Assembly: GCA_017940185.1 (NCBI GenBank)
Contig: JAGAZE010000008.1
Location: 1-64,000, forward strand
Source: Bacteroidaceae bacterium
Lineage (GTDB): Bacteria > Bacteroidota > Bacteroidia > Bacteroidales > Bacteroidaceae
DNA: 64,000 nt
Reading direction: 5' to 3'
A program made the position numbers and the translations under genes. The first letter of the stretch is position 1; each line of letters starts with the position of its first letter. Shown piece after piece: positions 18,652 through 28,400 of this stretch. The notes beneath the pieces were generated by a model. It did no database searches, was not told the origin of the DNA, and was given only the letters and a program-made list of their open reading frames with translations.

Positions 18652-19440
18652 CTACTTATTGCGTAGCATGATGCCCACCTCTCTCTCCATGCGCGGCACG
18701 TCGACGATGCGGTAGTTGCTGTAGTCGGGATGCAACACCACCAGGTGCATGGCGCTCACACGCAGACCGTAGTTCTTCTCCAGCATGTAGCGATAGAGGT
18801 TCTGCTGCAGGCAGTAATGCATGTAAGAAGTGTCGGTGAGATGCTCCAATCCTTTCAGTCCGCTATCCCAGCGGTTATGTTCCGTAGGGTTGATCTTGTT
18901 GCTGCGCTTCCAGTCGAAAATCTCGTAGGTACCGTCGGGTCGTGAGCAGAGCAGGTCGATGGTTCCCGACATGCGCGCCTCTACATCATAGACAGCCCAT
19001 TCGGTGCGGAAGGGCTGATAGGTGGCGGCATGGTGGAAGTTCATAAACATCTTCCACTCGTGCGAAATGTCGCAGACGCGCTCCTCTTGCACATGCTGCC
19101 CGTGATATTGCAGGTGGCATTGCAATTGTGGAGCGGCCTGCTTGTTGAGATAGTTTTCTATCTGTTTATGCAGGTGTGTGCCCAGTTGCGCTGCTATGTG
19201 GCCTTTGCAGTTCCATTGCTCGCGCAGCAGTGCAGCCTTTTGCCTGTCGCCATCGCATTTGCGCAGACTCCAATAATCGGCGTCGAACTTCTTGAAAAAA
19301 CTGCTTACAACGGTGGAAACAGGTGTCATCTGCCCAAGTCCGTCAACGGTGTATATGTGGCCTTCTTCTTCAAAGTGTATCTTGGCATCCTGCGGAAAGG
19401 TGAGCGCAGAGCCGTCAAGGTTGGTGCGTGTGTAGCTCAT
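18652..19440 (-). CDS. PD-(D/E)XK nuclease superfamily protein
   Basis: 262 residues. The RecB/lambda-exonuclease-like core is visible: GTHLHKQIENYL (helix with the first Glu), MSGTIDLL (Asp), YEIFDWKRS (E-x-K in strand 3, here F-D-W-K-R) and QQNLYRYMLEKNYG (motif IV Gln/Tyr). The N-terminal 50 residues (IHFEEEGHIYTVDGLGQMTPVSTVVSSFF) resemble those of phage- and plasmid-type exonucleases of this group. The likely role is DNA processing in recombination or repair. No helicase partner is adjacent. Confidence 0.75.
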   Translation of the reverse strand: MSYTRTNLDGSALTFPQDAKIHFEEEGHIYTVDGLGQMTPVSTVVSSFFKKFDADYWSLRKCDGDRQKAALLREQWNCKGHIAAQLGTHLHKQIENYLNKQAAPQLQCHLQYHGQHVQEERVCDISHEWKMFMNFHHAATYQPFRTEWAVYDVEARMSGTIDLLCSRPDGTYEIFDWKRSNKINPTEHNRWDSGLKGLEHLTDTSYMHYCLQQNLYRYMLEKNYGLRVSAMHLVVLHPDYSNYRIVDVPRMEREVGIMLRNK

Positions 19441-19488
19441 AATAATTGAGAATAAAAATATATAATATGATAGGGAGTACAGAATGCG

Positions 19489-19716
19489 TTAGCGCTCGGT
19501 AATATTGTACACCCACATTGCATCGCTGAAGTCGACGTAAAGCTGTCGTGTGCCATCGTTCTGTACGCGCAGGCGAATATTACATCGGGCACCATCCTGA
19601 TCTACACAGAATAATTTCATGGTCTCGCCTTTGCTATCGCTTTCATCGTCTGGCAATTCCACCACATCGTATTCCTGTGTCGATTGGCTATAGATGGTTA
19701 ACACGTCCTTGTCCAT
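19489..19716 (-). CDS. Small hypothetical protein
   Basis: 75 residues, acidic N-terminal half (VVELPDDESDSKGE), then a beta-rich half (RCNIRLRVQNDGTRQLYVDF). No signal peptide or recognised domain. It lies between the nuclease and lipoprotein genes on the same strand, 48 bases from the nuclease start. Coding is plausible from codon choice but not certain. Confidence 0.5.
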   Translation of the reverse strand: MDKDVLTIYSQSTQEYDVVELPDDESDSKGETMKLFCVDQDGARCNIRLRVQNDGTRQLYVDFSDAMWVYNITER

Positions 19717-19721
19717 GTTGA

Positions 19722-19835
19722 TTAGAATGCTGCATTCCTGCCAGTCTGACCAATCGCTCCATCGATGATGGATTGTAGCATTGGCACGACCATACCATCA
19801 TCTGTGGGGCGAGTGATCTTTTTCCAAGTTGCCAT
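19722..19835 (-). pseudogene. 37-residue ORF, likely remnant related to the neighbouring lipoprotein gene
   Basis: Reading the minus strand from the ATG at 19835 gives MATWKKITRPTDDGMVVPML, then QSIIDGAIGQTGRNAAF and a stop. The MLQSIID segment matches the lipoprotein encoded at 20633-21436, and 24 bases are identical in the DNA (19760-19783 and 20734-20757). It may be a short decayed copy of that gene's 3' region, or a tiny real protein; the former is favoured because similarity ends abruptly. Confidence 0.4.
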
Positions 19836-19869
19836 ATAATAGAGTCTTATCTATTAGTAAAGTGTTTTT

Positions 19870-20619
19870 TCATTCTTCAGCAAAGTGTTTATGCAGTCGC
19901 CACACGGCAGTGCGCTTGTAAGTGGCCATTGAGCCGCGGGGCACATAGACAACGGCATTCTTTATATCTTGAAGTTCAAGGCCATAGTTTTCTTGTTCTA
20001 TCTCAGTGTCTATGCGCCCATTACTATCTACACACTGAATGGCAAAGCCGGGAGGGTTGGTGTCGGCCAAGTGCAGTTCTTTCAGATTATCTAATCCTGC
20101 CAGACAATACCATGGCAATTGGTCCATGTGACACTGGAAGGTGAGTCTCTCAAGTCGTGGGCAGCCGGCTGTCACCCATGTGCCAATGTCTTCTACGGAG
20201 GCTGGAACCACCAGACTATGGATATACTGACAGCTGTAAAAAGCTCGATCGGCGATAAATTTCACCGTGGAAGGTATTACATAGTCACCACCCATAAAGA
20301 TAGGCGGATATGCATAGAGCGTGTCGCGCTTTGGACTGAGACATACTTCTTTGATTAAGACATCGCGATCAAAACCGAAGATGGCAGCATTTTGCGGTAT
20401 CATATGGGCAATGGTGTCGCCGTTGCATATCATCAGTGAGTCAACATTGTCTACAATGATGGTGTCGCCATACATATACGTGGTGTCATAGCGCACTTTT
20501 TGTGGGAGCGAAGCAGAGGTTTCAGCTGTCTTTTCGTTACTTGGAGAGCAAGAGCTGCTACAGAGCATTATGGAAAAGGCAATGGTTGCGTAAGCAAAAG
20601 AATTAATTGTCTTTCTCAT
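19870..20619 (-). CDS. BspA-type leucine-rich repeat lipoprotein
   Basis: 249 residues. Lipoprotein signal with lipobox (IMLCSSSC, Cys about 24). The body carries LRR_5 (BspA/TpLRR) units such as YVIPSTVKFIADRAFYSCQYIHSLVVP and VEDIGTWVTAGCPRLERLTF, and ends with the VVYVPRGSMATYKRTAVWR capping motif typical of the family. Such proteins lie on the cell surface and mediate adhesion in oral and gut Bacteroidota. It lies 13 bases downstream of the 20633-21436 lipoprotein gene; probably one operon. Confidence 0.8.
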   Translation of the reverse strand: MRKTINSFAYATIAFSIMLCSSSCSPSNEKTAETSASLPQKVRYDTTYMYGDTIIVDNVDSLMICNGDTIAHMIPQNAAIFGFDRDVLIKEVCLSPKRDTLYAYPPIFMGGDYVIPSTVKFIADRAFYSCQYIHSLVVPASVEDIGTWVTAGCPRLERLTFQCHMDQLPWYCLAGLDNLKELHLADTNPPGFAIQCVDSNGRIDTEIEQENYGLELQDIKNAVVYVPRGSMATYKRTAVWRLHKHFAEE

Positions 20620-20632
20620 GTTGCTGATGCTT

Positions 20633-21436
20633 TTAGTTGTTGAGTGCTTCTTTCAGGTCGTTTATAGTGAAGCCGATAGAGGTGTTCTGCTGGCTGCGGT
20701 TGCCTTGATAGGTGTATTCCAATTGGCTTTCGGCATCGATGATGGATTGTAGCATTGCGGTGCCAATAGAGTTCTTCAAGTCTTGCAGTATGTCTTGCTT
20801 TATTTCCGAGCGTGCCGCATTGATGCTGGCTATATCGTATATATCTTCGTCCACTTCGTAAGTGTAGCGCAGATAGTTGTCCGCATATTCAACCTTGGTG
20901 CACGTCATTCCCGTGTCTACGACCATTGGCAGCAACATGCGTGTTTGCCTCACTGTTAGTTCCAATGTCTGTTTGCTCACCGCCTTTAGGTCGGATGCGG
21001 TGTTGCGTATTGTCCTGACATCGTCGGGCGTGATAAGGACGGATAATTGCTTCTTGCTCTTTGAGCCCGTGTAGCTGTACTTTAGATAGAGATTTTCTTT
21101 GTCAAGCACTTCCAGCAGTCCTTTCGACTCGGTAAAGTTGGTACGGGCGAGAGCATTTTGCATCTTCAGCTTCATCAGTCCTTTGTCTTTTGCCATGCTT
21201 TCAATGGAGCCCTGCTGTTCGTCGTAGTAGCAGATGTACACCACGGAGTCGCCTTCAAGTTTCGCTTCCGTCAGGGTGATGTCTCCGGTCAATGGTTTCG
21301 GACATTCACTGTTGAGCGACTGGATTTCCTTGCGCAGGCGCTTTCTGTTGGCGCTTTCGCCGCACGAAGAAAGCAGCGTGGTACCCAGAATAGCAACAAG
21401 CACTAGTGTGATGAAAATGGGGAATATACGTTTCAT
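20633..21436 (-). CDS. Lipoprotein with internal tandem duplicated domain
   Basis: 267 residues with a lipobox (TTLLSSC, Cys about 25). The mature part looks like two copies of one domain of about 95 residues: the first runs from TEAKLEGDSVVYICYYDE to YLKYSYTGSKSKKQLSVLITPDDVRTI, the second from TCTKVEYADNYLRYTYEVDE to LEYTYQGNRSQQNTSIGFTINDLKEAL. Both start with a hydrophobic strand carrying paired tyrosines, pass through a helical region and end xYTYxGxxSxxxxxxxIT. I do not know the function. First gene of the pair with the LRR lipoprotein. Confidence 0.7.
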   Translation of the reverse strand: MKRIFPIFITLVLVAILGTTLLSSCGESANRKRLRKEIQSLNSECPKPLTGDITLTEAKLEGDSVVYICYYDEQQGSIESMAKDKGLMKLKMQNALARTNFTESKGLLEVLDKENLYLKYSYTGSKSKKQLSVLITPDDVRTIRNTASDLKAVSKQTLELTVRQTRMLLPMVVDTGMTCTKVEYADNYLRYTYEVDEDIYDIASINAARSEIKQDILQDLKNSIGTAMLQSIIDAESQLEYTYQGNRSQQNTSIGFTINDLKEALNN

Positions 21437-21606
21437 GGAGAGCTATAATTTGATGGTGGAAATAACTTTGTGTGGTTTGTAGAGCAAAGGTAGCACTTAT
21501 GTTTCTTTATTGCAAATCTCGCAAGCCCTACGACATCCCATGTCTCATTCCTATGGATACTGCAGTAGCTGTTGCTTCCTTTGAATACAAGAACTCATCA
21601 CTACGT

Positions 21607-21640
21607 AAAAAAAGCCGTCAGACCTAAGGCCTGACGCGCT
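21607..21640 (-). terminator. Rho-independent terminator
   Basis: On the minus strand the stem GCGTCAGGCC / GGTCTGACGGC (21638-21614) is followed directly by seven T residues (complement of 21613-21607). It ends the transcript of the small acidic lipoprotein gene at 21672-21872. Confidence 0.85.
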
Positions 21641-21671
21641 TTGTTTGTTTTTTCGGTAGCTTGACTACTGA

Positions 21672-21872
21672 TTACTCAGCAACAGCTTCTTCTGTAACTT
21701 CCTCTACAACTGCAGTGTCTTCAACCATTGTGGTGGTGTCTTCCTCAACAACGGTGGTGTCAACCTGAGTGCTGTCAGCAGCGGGAGCAGCAGGCTCCTG
21801 CTTCTTGTCACATGATACGGTTGCGAAGGAGATAGCTGCGAAAGCTACAACTGCGAAAAATAACTTTTTCAT
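21672..21872 (-). CDS. Small acidic Glu/Val/Thr-rich lipoprotein
   Basis: 66 residues: an export signal (MKKLFFAVVAFAAISFATVSC) followed by a 45-residue tail almost without secondary structure (EPAAPAADSTQVDTTVVEED, EEVTEEAVAE). The Cys at 21 fits a lipobox. It has its own strong promoter and its own terminator, so it is probably an abundant single-gene transcript. Short acidic envelope proteins of this type recur in Bacteroidota without known function. Confidence 0.75.
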   Translation of the reverse strand: MKKLFFAVVAFAAISFATVSCDKKQEPAAPAADSTQVDTTVVEEDTTTMVEDTAVVEEVTEEAVAE

Positions 21873-21894
21873 TTTCTTTGTTTTTTAAGCTTGT

Positions 21895-21911
21895 TAAACA
21901 ATCATTGTTTA
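21895..21911. promoter_or_regulatory. 17-bp perfect palindrome in the leader of the small lipoprotein gene
   Basis: TAAACAAT-C-ATTGTTTA has 8-bp arms around one central base. It lies 23 bases upstream of the ATG and just downstream of the -7 box, a typical operator position. Confidence 0.4.
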
Positions 21912-21922
21912 CTAAAACGCTG

Positions 21923-21955
21923 CAAAGATAAGTACATTCGTTTCAATCCTGCAAA
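21923..21955 (-). promoter_or_regulatory. Consensus Bacteroidota promoter
   Basis: On the minus strand TTTG (21955-21952), a 21-base spacer and TATCTTTG (21930-21923) match the -33/-7 consensus. It drives the small acidic lipoprotein gene at 21872. Confidence 0.75.
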
Positions 21956-22025
21956 ATTTTTTTCAACTTTTTTTTGCCGTTTTGTGTAACATTTTTGCAA
22001 CGTATTGATTGTCAATGTGTTTTAA

Positions 22026-22832
22026 TTATGGTCCAATTTCAAAGAAACCAGTGGGCTTTTGTCGGCTGAGTGTGGTTATGGTACATTGTGGGTGCAGGGC
22101 GACGTGCTGCTCTGCGATGTATTTTTCCACGGTGTTGCGTGCCACTTCGGGGTGGTTGTTCTCCTCGCTGAGATGGCAGAGCCACACATGGCGCAGGTGC
22201 ACGCTGCTGCACTGACCGATGAGGCGTGCTGCCTCGCTATTGGAGAGATGCCCGTCGGGACCTGTGATGCGCTGTTTGAGGAAGTAGGGATACTTGCCGC
22301 GCAACAGCATCTGAGGGTCGTAGTTGGCTTCCACCACCAAGTGCTCCACGCCTTGCAGGTGTTTGACGATGGTGGGTGTGGCATGCCCCACATCGGTGGC
22401 GATACCCACCGTAGTGCCTTGACATGCTATGCGGTAGCCAGTGTTGCCATGGCTGTCGTGAGGCACGGAAAAGGGCGTGACGCTGAAATCGCCCAGTTGC
22501 AGCGTGTGCTCATGCTCTATGTGGCGCACCAACGAGGCATCAATCTTCTCGCTGAGGCGCTTGTTGCTTTCTATGGCGTGGTGCACCTTTGCCGTGGCAT
22601 ACACCTCGGCATGGCAGGCACGGCTCACGGGGCCAATGGTCTTCACGTGGTCGATGTGGTCGTGGGTGATGAGCAGATGGTGGATATGGTCGGCATTGAT
22701 GCCATAGCGGTCGAAGTATTGTCGCAGGAGGCGCAAGTCGATGCCTGCATCAATCATCAGCGTGTCGTCGTCGGTACGCAACAGGTAGCAGTTGCCGCTG
22801 CTGCCGCTGCCGAGGGAAAGAAATTCAAGCAT
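22026..22832 (-). CDS. MBL-fold metallo-hydrolase, YycJ-like
   Basis: 268 residues. Starts LEFLSLGSGSSGNCYLL, carries the metal motif THDHIDHVKTIG, then VPHDSHGNTGYRI, ATDVGHAT, EANYDP and the LCHLSEENNHPEVA motif. This set is typical of the YycJ/WalJ group of MBL hydrolases, implicated elsewhere in cell-wall or DNA metabolism; the substrate is unproven. It lies 60 bases downstream of tamL on the same strand. Confidence 0.88.
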   Translation of the reverse strand: MLEFLSLGSGSSGNCYLLRTDDDTLMIDAGIDLRLLRQYFDRYGINADHIHHLLITHDHIDHVKTIGPVSRACHAEVYATAKVHHAIESNKRLSEKIDASLVRHIEHEHTLQLGDFSVTPFSVPHDSHGNTGYRIACQGTTVGIATDVGHATPTIVKHLQGVEHLVVEANYDPQMLLRGKYPYFLKQRITGPDGHLSNSEAARLIGQCSSVHLRHVWLCHLSEENNHPEVARNTVEKYIAEQHVALHPQCTITTLSRQKPTGFFEIGP

Positions 22833-22892
22833 AACAGTGTGCCTATATATATAATGGTGTATGTCGTAATGAAGTTTGTCAAACCACTCCTC

Positions 22893-25142
22893 CTAGAACG
22901 GCAGTCCCACGGCGAAATGGAAGTGGAAATCGCGGCTCAGGCGCGGATGCAGCAGTGGGAAGTGCTCACGCTGTGTGTTGTAGACGGGGTTCACGGCTTT
23001 CATGCCGAGGTCGAAGCGCAGGATGAAGTAGTCGAAGTGCAGGCGGAAGCCTATGCCATAGGCGGCAGCCAGCTGTCGGTAGAACTCGCTCAGTCGGAAC
23101 TGTCCGCCCTCCTGCTCGTCGTAGTGGTGCCATGTCCAGATGTTGCCTGCATCAATGAAGGCGGCTCCGTGCAGCTTCCAGAAGAGGCGGGTGCGGTATT
23201 CCACGTTGAGGTCTATCTTAATGTCGCCCGTCTGATTGATGAAGTCTATGCGTCCGTCCTTGCCGTGGAAGATGCCTGGTCCCAGTCGCCGCACACCCCA
23301 TCCGCGCACGCTGTTGGCACCGCCGGAGAAGTAGCGCTTCTCGAAGGGAAGCACACGACTGTTGCCATAGGGCCAGGCCAGCCCCAGTGCGGCATGCAGC
23401 ACCAGGGTGTTGTTGGCATCGAAGCGCACGATGTGGCTGTAGTCTATGTCGGTCTTTGCATATTGGGCGAAAGCGATGTTGAACACGGCATACTGCCCTT
23501 GTTTGTTCTTCTCTCGGCGGAAGAGGTGCGAGCCTAGCGAGAGCAGGTTGCCGGCAGTCTCAATGTTGAAGCGCAACACGTTGCGCGGGGTGCTGTAGGT
23601 GAAACCGAAGCCCGTCTTCATGATAAACAGGTCTTCGTAGTTGTAGCGCAGCACTACGTTGCGGCTGCTCACGCTGTCGAGATAGTTGCGCCGGAAGGTC
23701 TCCGATATCGACGGCATGTAGATGTAGTTCAGGTCGAGCAGGTCCACGCGGTAGGTGATGGGGTGTGCCTCGTTGGTCCATCGGTAGCGCCATGCCGCTG
23801 CTGCCACGCGACGGTGGAATTCCGGGCGCTGCTGCATGTTGATGTTCACCGCTACTGTCGATGTCCCGTTGGTGTGCTGTCGCGTGTGTCGCGAGAGGAA
23901 CGGCACCACCAGTCGCGGAAAGGTAAGCGTCAGCTCGGCACCATACTCTTCGTAGTCTTCGTTCTTGTAGCCCTCCAGTCCCGTGATGGCCTCAAAGGCG
24001 CCGCGCAGGCTGATGCCCAGTCGTTCGCCGCCGCGGAAGAGGTTGCGGTTTTCGTAGGTCAGTGTGGCGGCGGCGCCCAGGTCGCCGGCAGTGTTGGTGC
24101 CTTCGGGCTGGAAGCTGATGCTGTTGGGCTTGTGCGTCTCTATCTGTATGGTGGCGTCGAGCACGGTGGTGTCGGGGCGCTCGGTGTAGCTTATGCCGGT
24201 GTATTTCACGTTGGGCAGCCTGCCAAAGCGGCTGTAGGTCTTCTGTTGTGCGCTGTTGCTATACCATTGTCCGGGCTCTATCAGCGTGTTGTCGTCAATC
24301 ACGTGGGGGCGCAGGTGTATGTGTTCGCTCGTCTGGCTCACATGTTCCACCTTGCCAATGGTGTAACGCGAATGGGGCAGGGGTGTCTCTTCACCAGAGG
24401 CTTGGTAGGGTAGCAGGTGCAGGGTGAGCATCACGTCGGGACTGCCCACCACGCTGTCGGCATCATACACGATATATTCCTGGTGGAAGTGGTAGTAGCC
24501 TCTGTCTTGCAGGAATGCCGTGATGCGTTTGCGCTCGCTCTCCAGCCTGCTCACCGTCAGCGGTTCGCCAACCTCCAGACCTTTTTCCAGCACATGTTCG
24601 CGGTTGAGCAGTGCGGAGATGCTGTCGTCGCCTATGACATAGCGCATCTGTCCTATCACATATTGCCTTCCCGGGTGTAGGTGATATTCCACGTTGGCGC
24701 GTCGTCCTTTCTTTGTCACGTCGATGTCGACCTGTGCCTGCATGTATCCCCTGTTGTTGAGCGCGCTGCGCAGTATGTCGGCCGTCTGCCTGGTGCGCAC
24801 GCTGTCGTAGAGCACAGGTGGTTCGCCCAGTCGGCGCAGTGTACGGTTAATCCAGCGTGTGGTGTCGCGTCCTGAGAGGGAGTAGATGGCCAGCGGCACA
24901 CGCACCAGCGAAAACCAACGCGCATTGGGCTTCGTCTGCACGTAGGGCTGCAGCGCAGCGCCGCTCACCGCCTTGCTGTCGCTATGTACGCCTACGCTGT
25001 GGAGCAGGTAAGCACCCTCGGGCACATACTTGCTCGTGGAGCACGATGCCAACGCCCACACGGCTACAACCATCGCCAGCCACGACCAACGGCGAGGTAA
25101 TACTGAAAAGAGACGATGTGAAGAGCAGTGGGCAAACGACAT
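22893..25142 (-). CDS. tamL: Translocation and assembly module lipoprotein TamL (BamA/TamA family)
   Basis: 749 residues from the ATG at 25142. The longer upstream frame crosses a likely -7 box (TACCTTTG, 25251-25244, minus strand) and is rejected. An N-terminal lipobox (VWALASC) followed by STSKYVPEGAYLLHSV is the TamL signature: Bacteroidota replace TamA with this lipidated relative. POTRA-like repeats span about residues 30-330 (for example LRSALNNRGYMQAQVDIDV), and the C-terminal half is a 16-strand barrel with the RGWGVRRLGPGIF lid/motif (VRGWG) and ends FHFAVGLPF. It should insert outer-membrane proteins together with a TamB protein, not in this window. Confidence 0.85.
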   Translation of the reverse strand: MSFAHCSSHRLFSVLPRRWSWLAMVVAVWALASCSTSKYVPEGAYLLHSVGVHSDSKAVSGAALQPYVQTKPNARWFSLVRVPLAIYSLSGRDTTRWINRTLRRLGEPPVLYDSVRTRQTADILRSALNNRGYMQAQVDIDVTKKGRRANVEYHLHPGRQYVIGQMRYVIGDDSISALLNREHVLEKGLEVGEPLTVSRLESERKRITAFLQDRGYYHFHQEYIVYDADSVVGSPDVMLTLHLLPYQASGEETPLPHSRYTIGKVEHVSQTSEHIHLRPHVIDDNTLIEPGQWYSNSAQQKTYSRFGRLPNVKYTGISYTERPDTTVLDATIQIETHKPNSISFQPEGTNTAGDLGAAATLTYENRNLFRGGERLGISLRGAFEAITGLEGYKNEDYEEYGAELTLTFPRLVVPFLSRHTRQHTNGTSTVAVNINMQQRPEFHRRVAAAAWRYRWTNEAHPITYRVDLLDLNYIYMPSISETFRRNYLDSVSSRNVVLRYNYEDLFIMKTGFGFTYSTPRNVLRFNIETAGNLLSLGSHLFRREKNKQGQYAVFNIAFAQYAKTDIDYSHIVRFDANNTLVLHAALGLAWPYGNSRVLPFEKRYFSGGANSVRGWGVRRLGPGIFHGKDGRIDFINQTGDIKIDLNVEYRTRLFWKLHGAAFIDAGNIWTWHHYDEQEGGQFRLSEFYRQLAAAYGIGFRLHFDYFILRFDLGMKAVNPVYNTQREHFPLLHPRLSRDFHFHFAVGLPF

Positions 25143-25436
25143 GATGTGGATATAGGTGCAAACGCACTCCGTCTGGCATCGGGGCACGATGCTACAGGCG
25201 GGGCAATGGGCGATGACTATAGCGATATTGGGGCGAGGGAGGCCAAAGGTATTGCGCTTTGACGCAACAAAAGTCGCAAAATCCGCCGACAATGCAAAAC
25301 GAAAGGACATTATTCTGGTGATTAAGCCTATCTGTTCAAACTAAAAAACTGATTTTTTTTCAGAACGCTTTCATTTTGTCAAAAAAAACAGCTATATTTG
25401 CACACAGCAATAACATAACTAATCCCTTTCTATATT
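25143..25436. other. Divergent regulatory region between tamL and the GLUG protein
   Basis: 294 bases with no gene. A minus-strand -7 box (TACCTTTG, 25251-25244) serves tamL. A plus-strand TATATTTG (25393-25400) followed by CACACAG serves the GLUG-repeat gene at 25437. The spacing to possible -33 boxes is imperfect in both. Confidence 0.45.
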
Positions 25437-28400
25437 ATGAGATCCATCGTTCTCCTCCGCGTTGCGCGTCTGCTGACGCTTCTCCTGTTGCTATTGCCCT
25501 TGTCGCTCTCGGCGCAAGACAACTTCGGTGGAGGTACCGGCGACTGGCGCGACCCCTACATCATCTCCACCACGGCGCACCTCGACAGTCTGTCGGCACG
25601 TGTGTTCAGAGGCGAGAGCTATGCAGGGAAGCATTTTTCGCTCGCCAATGACCTCGACTTCAAAGGCGCAACCTTCCAACCCATCGGAGCGGTGTCGGCA
25701 TCGTTTACCGACTCGCCCTATCATCCCTTCTTTGGGTCGTTCCACGGCAACGGACACGCCATATGCAATGTGGTGGTCAATCGCACAGAGGGTGCTGCCA
25801 TCTTCGGAGAACTTTACGGATCGGTCGATGGTCTCACCGTTGGTGGCGACAGCAGATTTTATGGACTCCGTTCGATGGGGGCCATTGCAGGCTTACTGCG
25901 CAATGGGTCACTAACCAATTGTACGGTAGAGTCGTCAGTGACGCTTACCATCGGTCTGTCCGATGGCCTATCCGGCGCCGTATCCGTGGGAGGCATCGTA
26001 GGGGTGACTAAATATTGCACCGTGTCGCGGTGTATCAATGCCGCAACAATCGACCTCAACGGCCAGCCGGGCGCTAACGGCATAGGCGGCATTGTAGGTT
26101 CTACCTCAGAACGCGGACATATATACGACTGTTTCAACTTCGGCCCGATTACCAACGTTACCTCCTCCGCCCGCTACGTTGGCAATATCGTAGGTTCGTG
26201 GCATCAGACCGACAACAGCTTCAAGAGCAATGTGAACGACAACTACTACGGAGCGAATACCGCAGGGCGCCGGGGCGGCATAGGCAACGAGAACGACAAT
26301 CAGGCCACCGATCAGGAATACAATACCCATCCCGCATATACCCTGAAATATACGAACGATGTCAAACACCAGGTCCTCTTTGGTGGAAAGACAGACAATA
26401 TTGGCGAGCCCACCGGGGAACCACTCATCACTTTCAACAACACCCTCTACTATAAGGGTGGCACAGAGATGAGACTGAAATTGTGGTGCGACAAGGATGT
26501 GACCGAAGGTTATATCGGACGCTCCACCTTTGCAACCTATTCTGTACCACTTACAGATCAGGGCGACAGCATCTACACACTGACACTCGACAACGATTGT
26601 GACATAAGGTTGAAAACGCACAACGTGGTGCGCGACATCGACTATCACCCATGGATAAGCATTGCCATACCGTCTGTGGAATATACGGGAGAACCCGTTA
26701 CGCCTGCCGTCACCGTCACCGACACCAAGGATGGCACTGCCAGAGTGCTCACCGAGGGGACCGACTATAGCGTGGTGCCACCTGCCGAACCCTACGTGAA
26801 GACCGGACACTACACCGTCACCATACAAGGAATAGGCAACTACGGCAATACGGCTACTGCCACGCTACACATAATCAGTCCCGCTGGCACATGGATAGGC
26901 AATGGCACTGCCGAGGCACCCTACTGCATCTCCTCCGTGGAAGACATGGACCTGCTCGCCACCAACGTCAACAATGGTATCAACTACACAGGGGTCTATT
27001 TCCAACTCACCGAAGACCTCGACTACGAGGGGCTGACCTATACGCCTGTAGGTAATGCGTCGAATGCCTTCAATGGCAACTTCAACGGCAACAACCACTC
27101 GCTGAGCAACATTGTCGTGGAAAGCGACAACAACAATGTGGGCATATTCGGATATGCCGAAACAGCCGCAAGCATCAGCAATCTGACATTAGCCGACAGT
27201 AGTAGCATCAAAGGTGTTACCGCTGTAGGAGGCATCGTGGGCTACTGTAAAGGCAATATCAGCAACTGCCACACCACCGCTGGCGTCAGCATCCGAGGAT
27301 TCCAGAGTGTAGGCGGCATCGTAGGATGGCTCAACAACGCCAGCGCCACAGTCAGCCAGTGCACCAACAATGCCAACATAGGCAGTACGGGACGCACCAT
27401 GATGGCAGACAATGAGCATGGCGGCATCGTAGGCACTGTCTCGGCAGGCACCGTGCAGGCATGCATCAACCATGGCGAGATGAATGGCGGCACCTACAAA
27501 GGTGGCGGCATCGCGGGCGCGAGCTATGGCAAAATACTGCAGTGCGTCAACACCGGAAAAGTGTTTTGCCACCAGTCGTCGGGAGGCATCGCAGGAGCAG
27601 CGTTCGACGGAGAAGTGACAGGAAACCTCAACCTCGGCGTGGTGGAGTGTGATCTCAACCTGAAGGGGAGCATCCTCGGCGAAATGGTCGAGTCCAATGT
27701 CAAGGACAATCTCTACTACGGTAGTGCAGACGCCTACGGAGGAATTAAAAATGCAGACGTGAGTGGAAAAGCGCAACGGGCATACAAGATTTCAGCTGCC
27801 GGCGACTCCATCACCATCAGTCGAATATATGGAACCGATGGAATAGAATACGGCAGGGCATGGTACCTCGGCGAAAGACAACGGATAGGTATACAGTACG
27901 ACTATGATCCGCCCGTAGGTTATCTCCTCGACTATTTCACCCACAACGGCAATAATGTAGGCAGAAAAACAAGCGCTACAATCTCCGCGACTAGAGATAT
28001 CGTTGTCGGCGTGGTGCTCCGCTCACCGAAGGAAGTTGTCATAGATGGTGGGCTCGGTCGCGAAGAAGGTAAATATGTCAGCACGTTCTTCGAAGCTGCC
28101 GAACATCTGTATGTGCCGCAAGGGGTCGAAGCACGCACCTACACCGTAAGCGATGAGGCACTGCGCGTGAGCCGCACCTACCAAGCCGGCGACATCATAC
28201 CTGCCGGAGAGGCGGTAGTGCTCTTTGCCGATGAGGCGAAAACCTATCGCTTCGGCCTTTCGGAAGTGGCGAAGGAGGGACTAATTATCTTTGGACAAGA
28301 CCCCAAAGATGCCAACAGCATGCTGAAGGGCATAGACGGCGGTGGTACCGACAACGAAGAGGGATACCTGTATTATATATTGTCGTATCTCAAGACCGAC

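Noticed and set aside
22059-23537. 492-codon plus-strand ORF opposite the MBL hydrolase and tamL
   Set aside because: It is the antisense shadow of two well-supported minus-strand genes; its translation is Cys/His/Val-rich with no domain.
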